DNA of 64,000 nt from Davidsoniella eucalypti (GCA_004009845.1 RMBW01000189.1:1-64000), one strand, 5' to 3'; counted from the stretch's first letter, positions 43,601 through 54,692 are shown. The notes: generated by a model from the sequence alone, not told the origin. Numbers and translations: made by a program.

Positions 43601-44330
43601 CATCATCGAGCCATCTCCCACTAGCGAACCATCCTCTACGCAGTCCCCGGTACACGACGCCCAGGCCTTCCTAGACAAAATCCGCGACGCCACCAGTTTC
43701 GCACAGGTTGCCATGGCGTCAGCACAGGATTATCAGGAGACAGCAGCTAACCGCCGCCGCCAGCCAGCCTCCCAGTTTCAGATAGGAGACGTAGTGCTCC
43801 TGAAATGCGAAAACATCGCTTCTGAAAGACCCTCTAAGAAGCTAGATTGGCTAGCTCGCCGCTACACGGTTACAGGCCTGATAGGCACCCACGCAGTCCG
43901 ACTTAACATTCCAGGCCTAGTCCACCCAGTCTTCCACATCAGCAAGGTACGACACGCAGGGACTAACCCCCTGCCCTCACAGGTCATCCAAGACGACGAA
44001 CCTGAGGCTGTCTCAAGGGAGGAAGCATACGGAGACGACGCTATAGCCGAAGGAGAATTCCGCGTGGAAGAAATTGTCCGCCAACGGAAATACCGTGGGC
44101 ATGAACAAGCACTGGTTAAATGGTCTGGTTACCAGGACCCTACTTGGGAACCAGTGAAACATATCGAAGACACCCTCGCATGGCGCATATTCTTAGACCG
44201 CGCGCTAATTGGAGCAGCATCAGCTGACTTCCTACCTAAGACAGGGGGGCCCGTTTCATGCACCCCTACGGGGGGGGCCTCATTTTTCACCCACCCACCA
44301 TCCCCATTATTAGCGCAAAATGTATTTTAG
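40694..44330 (+). pseudogene. Element A3 pol (PR-RT-RNase H-IN-chromodomain), frameshifted
   Basis: Open from MGALGNYLDIRLGSY through protease (ALVDSGC) and RT (YIDD near 41740) to about 42155, where one C is missing. Further breaks occur near 42346, 42571, 43115 and 43278. RNase H, integrase (HHCC, AMDFIGP, VSDRGPQF, SNQEIETF) and a chromodomain (FRVEEIVRQRKYRGHEQA, VKWSGY, about 44060-44205) can be read. The stop is at 44328-44330, just before the polypurine tract (GAGAGGGGGGGGGGCTAA). Confidence 0.92.
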
Positions 44331-44376
44331 TATTAGTTTTAGATTATAGTTAGCATCCGAGAGGGGGGGGGGCTAA

Positions 44377-44555
44377 TGTCAGGGGCTAAGGCCCAGTTGG
44401 TATTTGGCTAAGTAAGATACTTAGCCAGATAAACGGTTATAAATAGGGACCTATTCCCGCCGTATTCCAACAGATATTAGTCTTTCTCCTTCATCGGTAT
44501 CAATCGAAGTCTTTACTCTAGATTGCTTGCCATTGCCTCTTCCTAGTTCGTGTCA
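44377..44555 (+). repeat. 3' LTR of A3
   Basis: 179 bp, TGTCAGGGGC...GTGTCA, preceded by the polypurine tract. It borders GTATA of the OrsD-like gene fragment. Confidence 0.94.
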
Positions 44556-45746
44556 GTATATGTGCCCACCAACCAGAGTCTTGATCGAAGCTACCATGAA
44601 CGAAAAGACAGCTCTGTCAAGCTCCTTGTAGACATTATCATGAAGTCGGCCGTCTTCTATAGTTTCGTCTATAGTTTCGTCTTCGTCGTCATGATCTTCG
44701 TTCCGATGATATCTAACATGATTTCGATTGATGTTGATGCTCTTCTCAAGCTCCTGTACGACAGTGCACAGCAGATTCCACTGCTCATCCGTGAACTTAA
44801 CAGCCAATTGCTTCATGGCCTCGTCTCGTCCAATGCGGTGTGCTCGCCAGCACAAGCCCAAGTATCGTTGTCCCACAGTTCGGTATTTGACCATCGACGC
44901 TTCTTTGCCTTTCAATCCAAATGGCATTCCGTTGGGAGCAGTAGTCATGATACTGCCGAGCCATTGAAGTGTTTCGGTTGGCACACTATCTAATCGCCAG
45001 CTGCATCGTTGGATCTCACGATCAAAGCTCTCCCCGAGACGGAGCAGCATATTTCGTTCATGCACAGCCTGTTCGGTTTGTTGGTGGACTTGCTGGGCTT
45101 TAGCATTCTTGGCTTGAATCCATTCGGCAGCCTCATAGATTTTTATCAAATCACGCGACTCAAAGTGCTTTACCCATTGTAGCCTCTTCACCCACGACGA
45201 GTCTCGGTCCATGTCTTCCTTCAGGTCTCCTATCCGAAGTCGTTCGGCATCCTCAGAAGCTAGCATGGCCTCACAGTCGGCTAACATGAGCTCCATTGGG
45301 TTGGTGCTTGTCTGTTTAGCTAACGCGGTGCCAAAATTGGCTGCACCATCGCTGACAATCCAGTATCGGGCAAAGTTCCGGTCCATCCAAGTCTGTAATA
45401 GTACAATCTTCGACTTGGGGTCTAGAGATGTATGCCCTACGTCTCTCCAGTGGCGAGTGATATTGTCCTTGCATATTGTGAGATATCGGCACATAGAACA
45501 ACTGTATCCGCGGCGGACAGCAAGTCGTTTGATAGCTGGACTTCCATCGGGGGGGAGAGCATGCACCTTCGGATCCGCTAAATCTTGAGTGCCATAGTAA
45601 TCGATGATATTTTTGATAGTCTCTCCTTTAACTTTGTGCTTGCGGCGAAAGTGAGTTTCGATGCTCTTTCCTGGGCGAATTGCTGCCTTACACGGGAGAC
45701 AAATAAGTAGTTGATGTTCTTCGTTAAGCTCGACAAAGTCTTCCAT
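44556..45746 (-). pseudogene. OrsD-like C2H2 protein gene, 3' end removed by A3
   Basis: The reading starts MEDFVELNEEHQLLICLPC and is open for about 397 residues until a TGA supplied by the LTR end. Two C2H2-like fingers are visible: CLPC...HFRRKH (about residues 16-35) and CSMC...HWRDVGH (about 81-105). The layout resembles the N-terminus of fungal OrsD-like proteins (PF12013), a family of unknown biochemical role often found in repeat-rich regions. This is recognition by motif only. The C-terminus is missing and no continuation is seen on the far side of A3, so the gene is truncated. The remaining frame has no other lesion, so the loss may be recent. Confidence 0.55.
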
Positions 45747-46942
45747 GGCTTCCGACGATTTAAAATCGAGTGTAAATAAGGTAGTGAAATAACAGTAGAT
45801 ATGACTATATCAAGATAAAAATATTAGTGCTTAGCTAAAACCATAGTGAATCAAAACCATATACGTACAGTTGCTAGTTTGAGGACTAAGAAGTTATTTA
45901 TTTTGAGCTTGTTGTTGATTGCGATTTATTAAGGCAGTAAGTAATGTGAGTAAAGTGTACTCCTAAAAAAAAGAAGACTAACATAAACAAAATTATAGTC
46001 TGTCGTAAGTTATTCAGTAAACAAATAGAAAAGACTTTTCCTGACCTTATTGATATGGCTGGTTATTTTGTGGCTGGTTATTTGGAAGTAGCGGTGTAGC
46101 TCGATAGTAATCACAGTGTGATTGTGGCAAGTATGGTTATCGTTAAAGTATAGTGATTAGTCCCTAAAAACCCATCATAGCCGCAAAAACAGCGAACTTC
46201 ATTCGTACTAAAACCAATCCAATTTAAATAAATAACAGTCCTGCATTTATTGTTTTATCCCTTGAGCAACAGCGGAGAATACATAGTGAATTATGTACGC
46301 ATAGATACAATACATTGTTCTATTACTTAGCTTTCGATCTTATGTGACTGACAATCTCTTCACTAGAAATCGCTAATTATTCTACTACTAGTTTTACAAA
46401 AGTAAATGTGAAACTTTACCTATATATAAATCTTTCTGTCATATCTCAACCACATCCACCTTCAAGTTATGTAAAATCTAGTGACTACATTTCCATTAAA
46501 TGCTCATTTCAATGTACACGAAAGTTCAGATCTACTTTAAGACGTTATATGAATTTACCCTCCCAAGTTCTCATTATAATTTAATTATAGCATACACTGT
46601 TTATTTCTTACACAAAAGCAATTTCTGTTAACCAGTAATCGTTTTCCTTGTTTTGAGTTTTTAATCTTTGTTTATACTTCTACGTCTCAATAACCCTTCT
46701 AACCCTTACAATAATATCCTATTTTCCGATCTCACTTATCGAATTACTACCAAATGTCTCATCTAGTTGCTAATATGACATTACGTAATTAAAATATAAT
46801 TCTACTACCTTCATTTTCTATAATTAAATAACACTTGTTCTTCATTTAAAATCTTGTCTAAAGAACTATATATCAGTCACTAATTATTCATTTCCCAATC
46901 GCCTAGTTTGCAGTTGTGACTTATTTAACTCTTACTATGTAC

Positions 46943-46990
46943 ATCTTCATAGCTCTATAGCTCTATAAGATTGATGAATTAAATTTCTTT
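46943..46990 (+). repeat. Micro-retroposon copy, forward
   Basis: It begins ATCTTCATAGCTC and continues through AAGATTGATGAATTAAA. The flank TCTTACTATGT (before) nearly repeats as TCTTTCTATGT (after). The related sequences at 36316 and 57680 (ACTCTTTCTCTGTTAATTA) look like the empty site. Confidence 0.6.
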
Positions 46991-47170
46991 TTCTTTCTAT
47001 GTTGATTAACGAATAAACTCTTATCTTTATATTCAATAACACAATCCATCGTCTGTTAAATCGTTTCTAACAACCTATTGCTGATGTTTGGCCTCTACGA
47101 TCTTTAACCTAAATGCTAATATTACATTAGTAGTTTTACCATCTCCTGTATTCTTACATTGTTTTTTTTT

Positions 47171-47209
47171 TAATTCATTTATCTTATGGAGCTATAGAGC
47201 TATGAAGAT
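47171..47209 (-). repeat. Micro-retroposon copy, reverse
   Basis: On the minus strand ATCTTCATAGCTC...AAGATAAATGAATTAAA is followed by about ten A. No clear target duplication was found for this copy. Confidence 0.6.
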
Positions 47210-47311
47210 TTTAAAGGAAACAACGAATAAATCAATACCAACAACAAAACATTACAGAAAACAAGTAGAAACGTAACGCAAAATCAAAGAAAATCAAACA
47301 CACCAAGACTC

Positions 47312-48077
47312 TCAACAGCACCACTCATCATCTCGAAGTGCGACTGGTCCGCCCTCCTTTGCAATACCCTCGTTAGTCACTTCCTCAACTTTTCCCCAGT
47401 CTCTTCCACCTATTCCTGTTTTTTTGAGGAATATTAACAGTGCTTGCTGGTGCTTCGCCCTACTAAATATATCTTTCATTTTTATCTCACCATCACATCC
47501 CTCTTTCAACTCTTGTCTTTGCACAAGCCACTTATCACATTCCAACACCAAGTGCTGAATAGTTTCGATAGCCCGCTGACAATGTCGGCACATGTTGTTC
47601 GATACCTTGCCTATGGACTTTAGGTATGGCAGGTAAGCGCCCTTTCCCGTTAGAAGTTGATAGTAGGTTGTTGTCAGCCTCTTCTTGCCTTCAATCGGTT
47701 TCAGATCACTCACTCCTGTCTTCCCGAGAGACCGATAGTGATTCCCAAGTTTGTCGATATCACGGTTGATCAGTGTGTCCCAGAGTTTGAAGATGTTCTC
47801 CTTGATTTTTTTCTTGATGTACCCAGTGGTTGCAATAGAGATGCATACTCTTTTTCAAGAGCCTCCTTTGCAAGCTTATCCACTATCTCATTTCCTTCTA
47901 TCCCGACATGGTGTTATGAAATAACACTCGCAGACCCTCCGCATGAAGCTTAGACTTGATGTACAGTCTCACCTTTCCAATTTTGGTGACAACGATTCAT
48001 GCATTGAGGNNNNNNNNNNNNNNNNNNNNNCCTTGCAAGCTTATCCACTCATCTCATTTCCTTCTATCCCGACATGG
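47312..48077 (-). pseudogene. LINE: RNase H end and C-terminal zinc region
   Basis: Near 48077 and again near 47911 the reading GHVGIEGNEIVDKLAKEA continues the RNase H domain. The C-terminal part (47713-47312) has CRHC...H...CDKW, a CCHC-like motif usual at the end of LINE ORF2. A sequence gap (48010-48030) and a doubled stretch fall inside this region. Confidence 0.8.
48010..48030. other. Assembly gap with duplicated flanks
   Basis: A 21-N run. The 142 bp before it (47868-48009) reappear after it (48031-48170) with three small differences. Both carry the same LINE/LTR junction CCCGACATGG|TGTTATG. The contig ends probably overlap and should have been merged. Confidence 0.85.
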
Positions 48078-48589
48078 TGTTATGAAATAACACTCGCAGA
48101 CCCTCCGCATGAAGCTTAGACTTGATGTACAGTCTCACCTTTCCGATTTTGTGACAACGATTCATGCATTGAGGTTTAGAGTGCATACACAGCCAACACG
48201 GCATTGCCTCGAACTTCTGTCCGTAGACCAGACCCTCCTGTTTCTTTCTCTCTCGGGTTAACATATATAGCTGCTTGTTCTTTTTTTCTGTTCTCCCTTT
48301 GCCCTTCCCTCCAAGCTTACAACTCCCTGTGTACCTGACCTACTGGTGCAACCTCCTCTTCTTGTTCCTGTTCCTGTTCTTATCTTTGCTCCTGCTCCTG
48401 TTCTTACCTTCTTGTCCCGCTCTTGTTCCTATCTTCGCTCCGGCCTCCTGTCCTGATTTAGTCCCGATTTACTAATTTTATTATTCTGTGTAACTCGAAT
48501 TATCCTGAAAACTCCAAAACCACCTTCGAGTGACTACTCTCCAGTGATCACTGGTTTCCCTTTGAATTCCTGCCTGCCCGTTCTTTACA
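48078..48589. repeat. Solo E-type LTR in the LINE
   Basis: 512 bp, TGTTATG...CTTTACA, with CATGG duplications at 48073-48077 and 48590-48594. It is in reverse orientation to 34365-34830. The outer 98 bp are repeated before the gap (47912-48009). A CT-rich run (TTGTTCCTGTTCCTG) is expanded here compared with the other copy. Confidence 0.9.
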
Positions 48590-50426
48590 CATGGCCTGCG
48601 GCACCAGTGTATTTCTATACTAGTGTCTAGGTCTTGTAGGTTTAGCTTCTCTATAAGATTCGTGAATATTCCAGGCTTCCATACTCTTTGGATGGCAGCT
48701 TGGCTGTCGACAAAGATCAGGACTCTTTTCCTTATTGCAGCTTTCGAACGTAGCAGAGGGCCTGTATATTGCATAGCTTTCGCAGTCTGCAACTCAGTGT
48801 AAGGCCCTAAGGCTTTTGCCTCTTGAAACCGTACCGTTTTATTGTCTATGTCGCAAAGGCGTAGGAGGATTTTTTCTCCTTCCATAGACCCGTCGTATAC
48901 AAACAATAGGCTTCTCCTAACCATAATATAACTAGGGTTGCCAGGTGGATTTCCTTTGCTTCTTCTTTTTTGACTTTTGGTATTTGTGTGGTGCTTGGGA
49001 ATTTTAGTATTCTTGTTCCGTACTTGAGGTTATTCCATTCCAAATCGATTTCAACCGGTTTGATGCCTGCCTCTATTTCACAAGCTCTTTTCGGAGCCTG
49101 TTTGTAGGTGCCCAGCATCATGGAAATCGCCAAACTTTGTACTTTTTCAAGATGATTCTTGCGGGAGATGGGTTTCATTTTTGTCTACCAGAGAGTCGAA
49201 CCATATTCCATGATAGGCCTAATTACAGCTTGGTACAGATGTCTAGTTGCTTTCGCACTTAGGCCGCTATACTTTCGCGAAATCCGTTGAATTCCCATTA
49301 GGGTTCTGGTCGCTTTCAGGGCTCTGTCTTGGACATGCACGCTGTAATTCAGCTAACAGTCTAGCCAGATTCCGAGCCATTTGATCTTCTCTGACGGGTG
49401 GATTGTCGTCCCTAGGACGTCTATGTGTTCGTTGCTTGCTGCTTTACTCCTTGTTAAATGCAGAAGCTCAGTCTTGGAACTCTCAAATTCGACGGAACTA
49501 TCGTCGGCTTGCCTGGTGAGATCTTCAACGATAGCCTCTAGAGCTCTGCAATTTCTCGCAAAGCTTTTGAAGCTACCGTAATCAGAATATCATCAATGTA
49601 TGAGAGCTGAATGCCATGAACTTGGATGGATTTGGGGATATTATGTGTATAAGTCTCGAATAAATCAAGAACAGAATAGGGGAGATCGGGCTGCCTTGCG
49701 GTATGCCCTGGTCAATGGTATAGAAGTTTGTTCGTTTGCCATCAAAACATATCTGGACCTTCCTCTTTTGAAGGAAGGCTGCAATCCATTGGGTGCAGTT
49801 ATTCGGAAGACCTAGATTTCTGCAGTGCCACAGTAGGGTGTCCCTATTAACATGGTCGAAAGCGCCTTTGATATCAAGTAGTGCAATACTCGATTTCAGG
49901 CCCTGTTCTTTCCATGACTTGACTTGGTCCATGAGAACCATTGCTGCATCGATCGTCGATCGTTGTTTCCGTCCGTCAAACTGTGTTTGGGTGAAGTAGG
50001 TCGTCCTTTGTTGCAGCCAAGAAACCAAGTCTCTGTGCAAAAATTCGTTCCAATACTTTACCTAAGCAGTTCAGCAGCGTGATAATCCGATATGCCTTGA
50101 TACGGGAATAGTCTGGCTTGTTGGGTTTTTTTCAATATCACTCCAATGCCCTGGCGCCACACCGTAGGACACTGCCCTTTAGTGAATAGCTCCGTGTAGA
50201 CATAGTGGAAGACCTCAGGGATGGCCCTATAAGCATTTTGAATTATTTGGAAATTAATCCCATCTGGTCCAGCAGACTTCTTAGGGTTTGAGGTCATGAT
50301 AGCTCTTTCAATCTCAATGGTAGAGATGTTAGGCCAAGGCCATTTCGAGTTCTCGTGATGTGGGATGGGTAGAGTGTCTTCGTCCTCAAGGGACTCACCT
50401 TTTTCGCCGCCCACAAGATTCAGTAG
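48590..50426 (-). pseudogene. LINE: reverse transcriptase and RNase H
   Basis: RT motifs read as KKSAGPDGINF (near 50270), ALLDIKGAFDHV (near 49870), GIPQGSPISPILF (near 49710) and SYIDDILIT (near 49585-49605, in a shifted frame). RNase H follows with KILLRLCDID..., then an Asp-containing FVDSQAAI block near 48715. Frameshifts occur near 50050, 49650 and 49585. Similar to Tad1/I-clade fungal LINEs. Confidence 0.82.
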
Positions 50427-50605
50427 TGAGAGGATCTAAGGAGGGACGAGGCCAACAATCTTAGAAAGGGTGATTAGATTGTGGCCGATGGAGAGAAGGA
50501 CTATTATCTGTTGGAATAACGGCGGGAAGACGTCCCTATTTATAACCGTTTTGCTTAGGCTTAGATCAAGCTTAGCCGAACCAACCAGGGCCTTAGACCC
50601 TTACA
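50427..50605 (-). repeat. 3' LTR of D
   Basis: 179 bp, TGTAAGGGTCTAAGGCC...CTCTCA on the minus strand; polypurine tract at 50606-50625. Confidence 0.93.
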
Positions 50606-51606
50606 ATAGCCTCCCCTCCACCGGCAGAAAAAAACTACTACCTAGCTAATGTTTTTCTAATTACAAATACCAATAAAACAACCCGTGTACGCTGAAACCA
50701 ATATTGCAACATCAATAAATTCCTGCCTAGTCCTTGTCGGCGTGCCCGAAACTCTTGGGGGCTTGTATATTCTGCATCTGCGACGCCCAGGGGGGTGCAA
50801 TCTGACCACGAGAGGTACTAGTCCTTCTGCTTCCGGTCACGACTTAACCGGCCTGTTCCCGGGCGTACGGGAAGCCTTGGAGGTACATGGTGTCATCATT
50901 TCCCCCTGCCTGTCGCAGGAAAAATGGGTGAAAAGGCGGTGTAAAAATAGAGGGGACGCCGTCGGGCGCATTCGGAGGGTTTCCAGGGCCTGGTAAATGC
51001 GATTCTGTGGGATGGGGGGTCCGCGTTGACCCCCGGAAAGACCGGACAGAGGGTGCATGCACCCCCAAAAAATGTAAAAAAGGGTGTGAAAATCCTAGCG
51101 ACCTTAGCGCACGGCTAACGGGGTCGTACAGGAGTAGATGGCCTGTTGGCTGCAATGGAGGGGTGTATGCCGTGGAGACTCTGTGTCTATTCCGGTTCGA
51201 CTACGACTTAGCCGGGCTGGTTCCCAGGGCGTACAATCGACACCCTTTCAACAGGCGTGTGCACTCATACAGGTCCATTTTAGCGGGATGACAGAGGTCT
51301 ACATCAGGCTCTATTTCTGCGGAGAACCAGCGTAATCCCGAGGTTAATGTCGGCTTAATTTCAGAGAACGTTACAGAGGTACTACTTCCGCGACGATTTG
51401 CATCGTTTTACGGGTACTTGACGGCTTCACTTCAGTAAGCAGCGGCATAACAGGGGGAAAACGTCGGCTCAATTACAAAGAGAGGACGGGTAAATAAAGA
51501 TAAGGCATTTTCACAGCGCCAAAAGAGGGGTAATTATCACCAAAAACAAAGGTATAATCACAGAAACGAAAGGTGATCGCGTCAAACGTCGACGATCAAA
51601 AGGTTG

Positions 51607-51682
51607 ATCGGCCACAAAATGAGAGGATCTAAGGAGGGACGAGGCCAACAATCTTAGAAAGGGTGATTAGATTGTGGCCGAT
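51607..51682 (-). promoter_or_regulatory. Self-priming pair of D
   Basis: ATCGGCCACAA (51682-51672, minus strand) in the LTR is complementary to TTGTGGCCGAT (51617-51607), 2 nt after the LTR. This is a third version of the pair, different from A/B and C on both sides. Confidence 0.8.
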
Positions 51683-51798
51683 GGAGAGAAGGACTATTAT
51701 CTGTTGGAATAACGGCAGGAAGACGTCCCTATTTATAACCGTTTTGCTTAGGCTTAGATCAAGCTTAGCCGAACCAACCAGGGCCTTAGACCCTTACA
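51620..51798 (-). repeat. 5' LTR of D
   Basis: 179 bp; one difference from the 3' LTR (GGCAGG versus GGCGGG near 51716). TATA-like GGTTATAAATAGGG on the minus strand. Confidence 0.93.
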
Positions 51799-52999
51799 AG
51801 TAGCATGTTAGCTTTGTCGTCGAAAGACTCCGCCTTGACACCATTTTCCTCGAGTGGTTGTATATACGAGTCGGTTGTGGGTTTCGTGTATCTCATAGCA
51901 GTGAAGACTTCGTCACCGGTTGCTTGCTCTAAGAAAGAGTTGAAATAGTTAGTTTTGGTTTTGATAATGGCATGGAAGTACCTGTTTCGTTTTTCTTTGT
52001 ACTCCGTGTGACAGATCTTATCCTTCTTCCAATGTCGTTCAGCCCTCAGGAAGGACTTCCTCAATAGCTTGAGTTCGTCGTTCCACCAAGGCTTACTCCG
52101 GGGGCAGATGCGAGCCTTCGGCATCACCTCTGCGCAGGTATCCTGGATGGCGGCGGTCAGAATGGCTGCCAGATCCGGTCGAGTATCTCTTTTTTTGAGA
52201 TTTTCTAATACTTATGCCTCCTTTTTTTGAGGCTCTCTCTGAACTGTTTCCAGTCCGTTTTTTTTCAAGTTATATATATTTTTTTTTCTGTCTCTTTTTC
52301 GTTTTTTCGGGCGTCGTGGAACTGCAATTTAATGCACTGGTGATCCGAACCGTGGAGACCTTCACACGTCCAACTAGTTTTCGTTTGCTTCATCTGCCCG
52401 GTGAGGAAGGCGAGATCGATGATTGATATTTTCTGCGACCTGGTGGTGAAGAAAGTGCCTCTGTTGACCAGAGCATTCTCGGGATCCACCACCAAGTCCG
52501 CATTGTTCCTCTGCAACCAACCAACAACTTCATCTGCATGCTGTGATTGCTCACAGTTCACAGACCACCATGGATGATGAGTGTTGAAGTCCCCGACTAT
52601 GATGCCACTCCCAACCTGCCATTGCTGGACAAGCGGGTGCTGTAAAAGGGGTTGGGTCGGATGGTTGTAGAGGTTGACCAATAATGGTTGCGCGTCTATA
52701 TGAAGTCTTATGCATTGAATATCGCTGCTTGCGATGTCGAGAGGCTTTTCTATTGTGAAGTCAATGCCCTTTTGGATATAGGTCACGACCCTTGGTCTTG
52801 TTAGCAGAGATAAAGCTGGTTTGACGGTGTGAAAGTTTTGGTGGTCCTGGAAAATCCATTTGCCTTCTTTTTTCCATACCCAGGGTTCTTGAATGCACAA
52901 TATCTCCACTCTCTGCGTTATTGCTAATCCAAAGAGATGGTCCAAAATGCCTTTACGCTTTCCCTGGTTATGCTGAAAGATCGTGAGTTTTCTAATCAT
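51799..52999 (-). pseudogene. LINE: APE-type endonuclease and linker to RT
   Basis: The endonuclease starts MIRKLTIFQHN at 52999. Its motifs are CIQEPW, GDFNTHHPWW, IDLAF and GSDHQCI, i.e. the usual Glu, Asp/Asn, Asp and Ser-Asp-His active-site set. A frameshift near 52250 precedes the linker with KPWWNDELKLLRK (near 52090), typical of Tad1/I-type LINEs. Element D cuts the frame at 51798. Confidence 0.85.
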
Positions 53000-53693
53000 A
53001 AAAATACTTAACAATCTTGACTTTTTGCGCAACAAAGAACATCTGCTTGTTGAGACAAGCAGACGCACTTGCCTGGTTCAGGACAGTAAACACGACGGAT
53101 CCGACCGTCTGTCCTGGGCGAGGTTTGCGTAGTATGCGCACTCTCGGGAGGGCCTCGATGCCATTGCTGTCGTAGAATTCTTCAGCAAAGTTATCGATCT
53201 CTTCGAGACGCATCCCGTGCATCACAAGGCGTTGCCAGTTTTCAGGCTCGATGCAGTCCTTCCAGCCCAAAGGCCGGAGGCGTGCCATCCAGCTGTCCTT
53301 AGTTTTGAGGAGGCTGGCCTTCGCGGAGGTGCTGCTGCATGTGATGCTGATGTTATTCTTCGAGGTCAGCCTCACCTCAATGGCCTTCATTTCTCCATTG
53401 CAGTTAACCAAGTCACGGATGTGCTTGGGGGAGGGAATCTTGCCACCACCGATAAGCAGAAGCTTGTTGGTGCTCTGTGTAGTCTGAACAGAGCTTGGTA
53501 GCTCGATCTCCTCGATGCGGCGTTTGTTTTTGTTGTTTTTGTTGATGGTGGTGTTGATTTCGTCGGTCATTTCGCTGTCGTCCATGTGTGTTGGTACGAG
53601 GCTGATTGATTCAGTGGGGGTGACCGTTGGGCTTTCGCCGTCTTTCGAGGCTTCAATCGCCCTTAATGCATCGCGCATGGCGTGCGCCATCAT
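52992..53693 (-). pseudogene. LINE ORF1-like protein lacking zinc knuckles
   Basis: A 233-residue reading with a Ser/Thr-rich start, a Lys-rich patch and a conserved stretch around RILRKPRPGQTVGSVVF and KQMFFVAQKVKIVKYF. In Tad1-type ORF1 proteins this stretch precedes CCHC knuckles. Here the reading stops after KYFYD and the endonuclease ATG follows almost at once (52999, overlapping by 8 bp), so the knuckle part seems deleted. Confidence 0.65.
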
Positions 53694-54639
53694 GCAACTG
53701 GTATTAATAGATTCGTAGAGATGAGTTAAGTATTTTAAACGTGTTTTGAGATGGATTCGAGCAAAATTGTATTAATTTTCGCTGATTTTTTGGTCTTTTT
53801 TGAGTGCTGAGCTCTTGGTATTCTTACATAATTTATATACGTCTTATTACATTTCCCTTGCAATGAAACATTCCTTTAGAACTACGTACATAACTTACTG
53901 TAAGTCCTTGATCATTGCTGATTATACTACTACCATTCTTCTTACTCATGACTATGTAGAACTTCTTCTAAACAAACTTGGTCTTTGCTCATGTGTTTTA
54001 GCGACGATATTAACTTGCATTATAAGTCGGGAATCATTCAGTGAACAATATATCCTGCAGATACTACAGAAAGTGATTGCTATGTAAGTTCAGTATTAAA
54101 ATGCCAACTGTGCCAGTTGCTACCACTACACTTGTTGTTTTATCAATCATGTAAGCTCTAAATCCCAACCACCTAATGTCATGCTATTGTAATGGTATAA
54201 GTACCTAAAGTTGTTGATAATTTGAACTGCTGCCATGTTAGTCTTGTGGTTCTTCTTACAACTAAAGAACCTAACTGAAATACATATCAAGTTAGTGTCT
54301 GTCGCTATTGTGCTATAATTCCCAGTAATATCCATTAAATCTACTTGTTATATTATCTTGTTTGGCTAACTATCCTTTTCAAATTTGTTGACTATCTTTC
54401 TATATTGTACCTAGATACTTGCTTTATATTGTAGAACTCCCAAGAAATATTTAGTATTCTACGAGTGAATTTCTGCATGCAATCAACTTGATTTTTAATT
54501 TAAATCTTTTAGGTTATATTTTAAATCTTTTTTTTTAAAAAAATTCAGTAATCTTACGGAGCTATAGAGCTATAAACATGTTATTTATAGACCTTATTTC
54601 TAAATCTGTCGACACTAATTCAACCCTGTAGCGTTTCTT

Positions 54640-54692
54640 TTTTTTTTTTTTTTTAATTCATTTATCTTATGGAGCTATAGAGCTATGAAGAT
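54640..54692 (-). repeat. Micro-retroposon with 15-A tail and 13-bp target duplication
   Basis: On the minus strand it runs from ATCTTCATAGCTC through AAGATAAATGAATT into fifteen A. TGTAGCGTTTCTT is present at 54627-54639 and again at 54693-54705, a perfect 13-bp duplication. The body is only about 38 bp. The A-tail plus long duplication is the signature of LINE-mediated retroposition. Confidence 0.8.

Larger units (their letters stand above)
38270..44555 (+). mobile_element. Element A3, nearly complete Ty3/gypsy chromovirus
   Basis: The 5' LTR (38270-38444) lacks its first four bases TGTC and starts directly at AGGGG, joined to the 3.9-kb repeat end. The 3' LTR (44377-44555) is complete and is followed by GTATA. 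All parts of an A element are present in order. gag and pol carry several one-base indels. The two flanks do not belong together, so the left side has been replaced or overrun. Confidence 0.92.
45747..47311. repeat. AT-rich stretch with a diverged copy of the 3.9-kb repeat
   Basis: No gene is seen. The part around 46880-47150 resembles 36280-36480 and 57640-57840 (for example CCCAATCGCCTAGTTTGCAG). Two copies of a micro-repeat sit in it (46943 and 47171). Confidence 0.6.
50427..51798 (-). mobile_element. Element D, non-autonomous TRIM-like LTR retrotransposon
   Basis: 1372 bp with two 179-bp LTRs that differ at one base, a 1014-bp inner part, and perfect AGTAG duplications (50422-50426 and 51799-51803). 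A self-priming site lies inside the 5' LTR and a polypurine tract beside the 3' LTR. The inner part has no gag or pol. It contains a doubled block of about 45 bp (about 50836-50872 and 51198-51236, core GTTCCC then GGGCGTAC). It must borrow enzymes from an autonomous relative. Confidence 0.92.
47312..53699 (-). mobile_element. Tad1-like LINE, broken and carrying nested insertions
   Basis: From high to low coordinates: ORF1, APE-type endonuclease, reverse transcriptase, RNase H, and a C-terminal zinc region. It is interrupted by the TRIM-like element D (50427-51798) and by a solo E LTR (48078-48589), each with its own 5-bp duplication. Several frameshifts exist besides. It is inactive. No poly(A) end or target duplication of the LINE itself was identified. 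Confidence 0.85.

Noticed and set aside
48300..48480. CT-rich run as a splicing or promoter element
   Set aside because: It lies inside a solo LTR, is expanded compared with the copy at 34365-34830, and has no gene downstream; simple-repeat expansion is enough.
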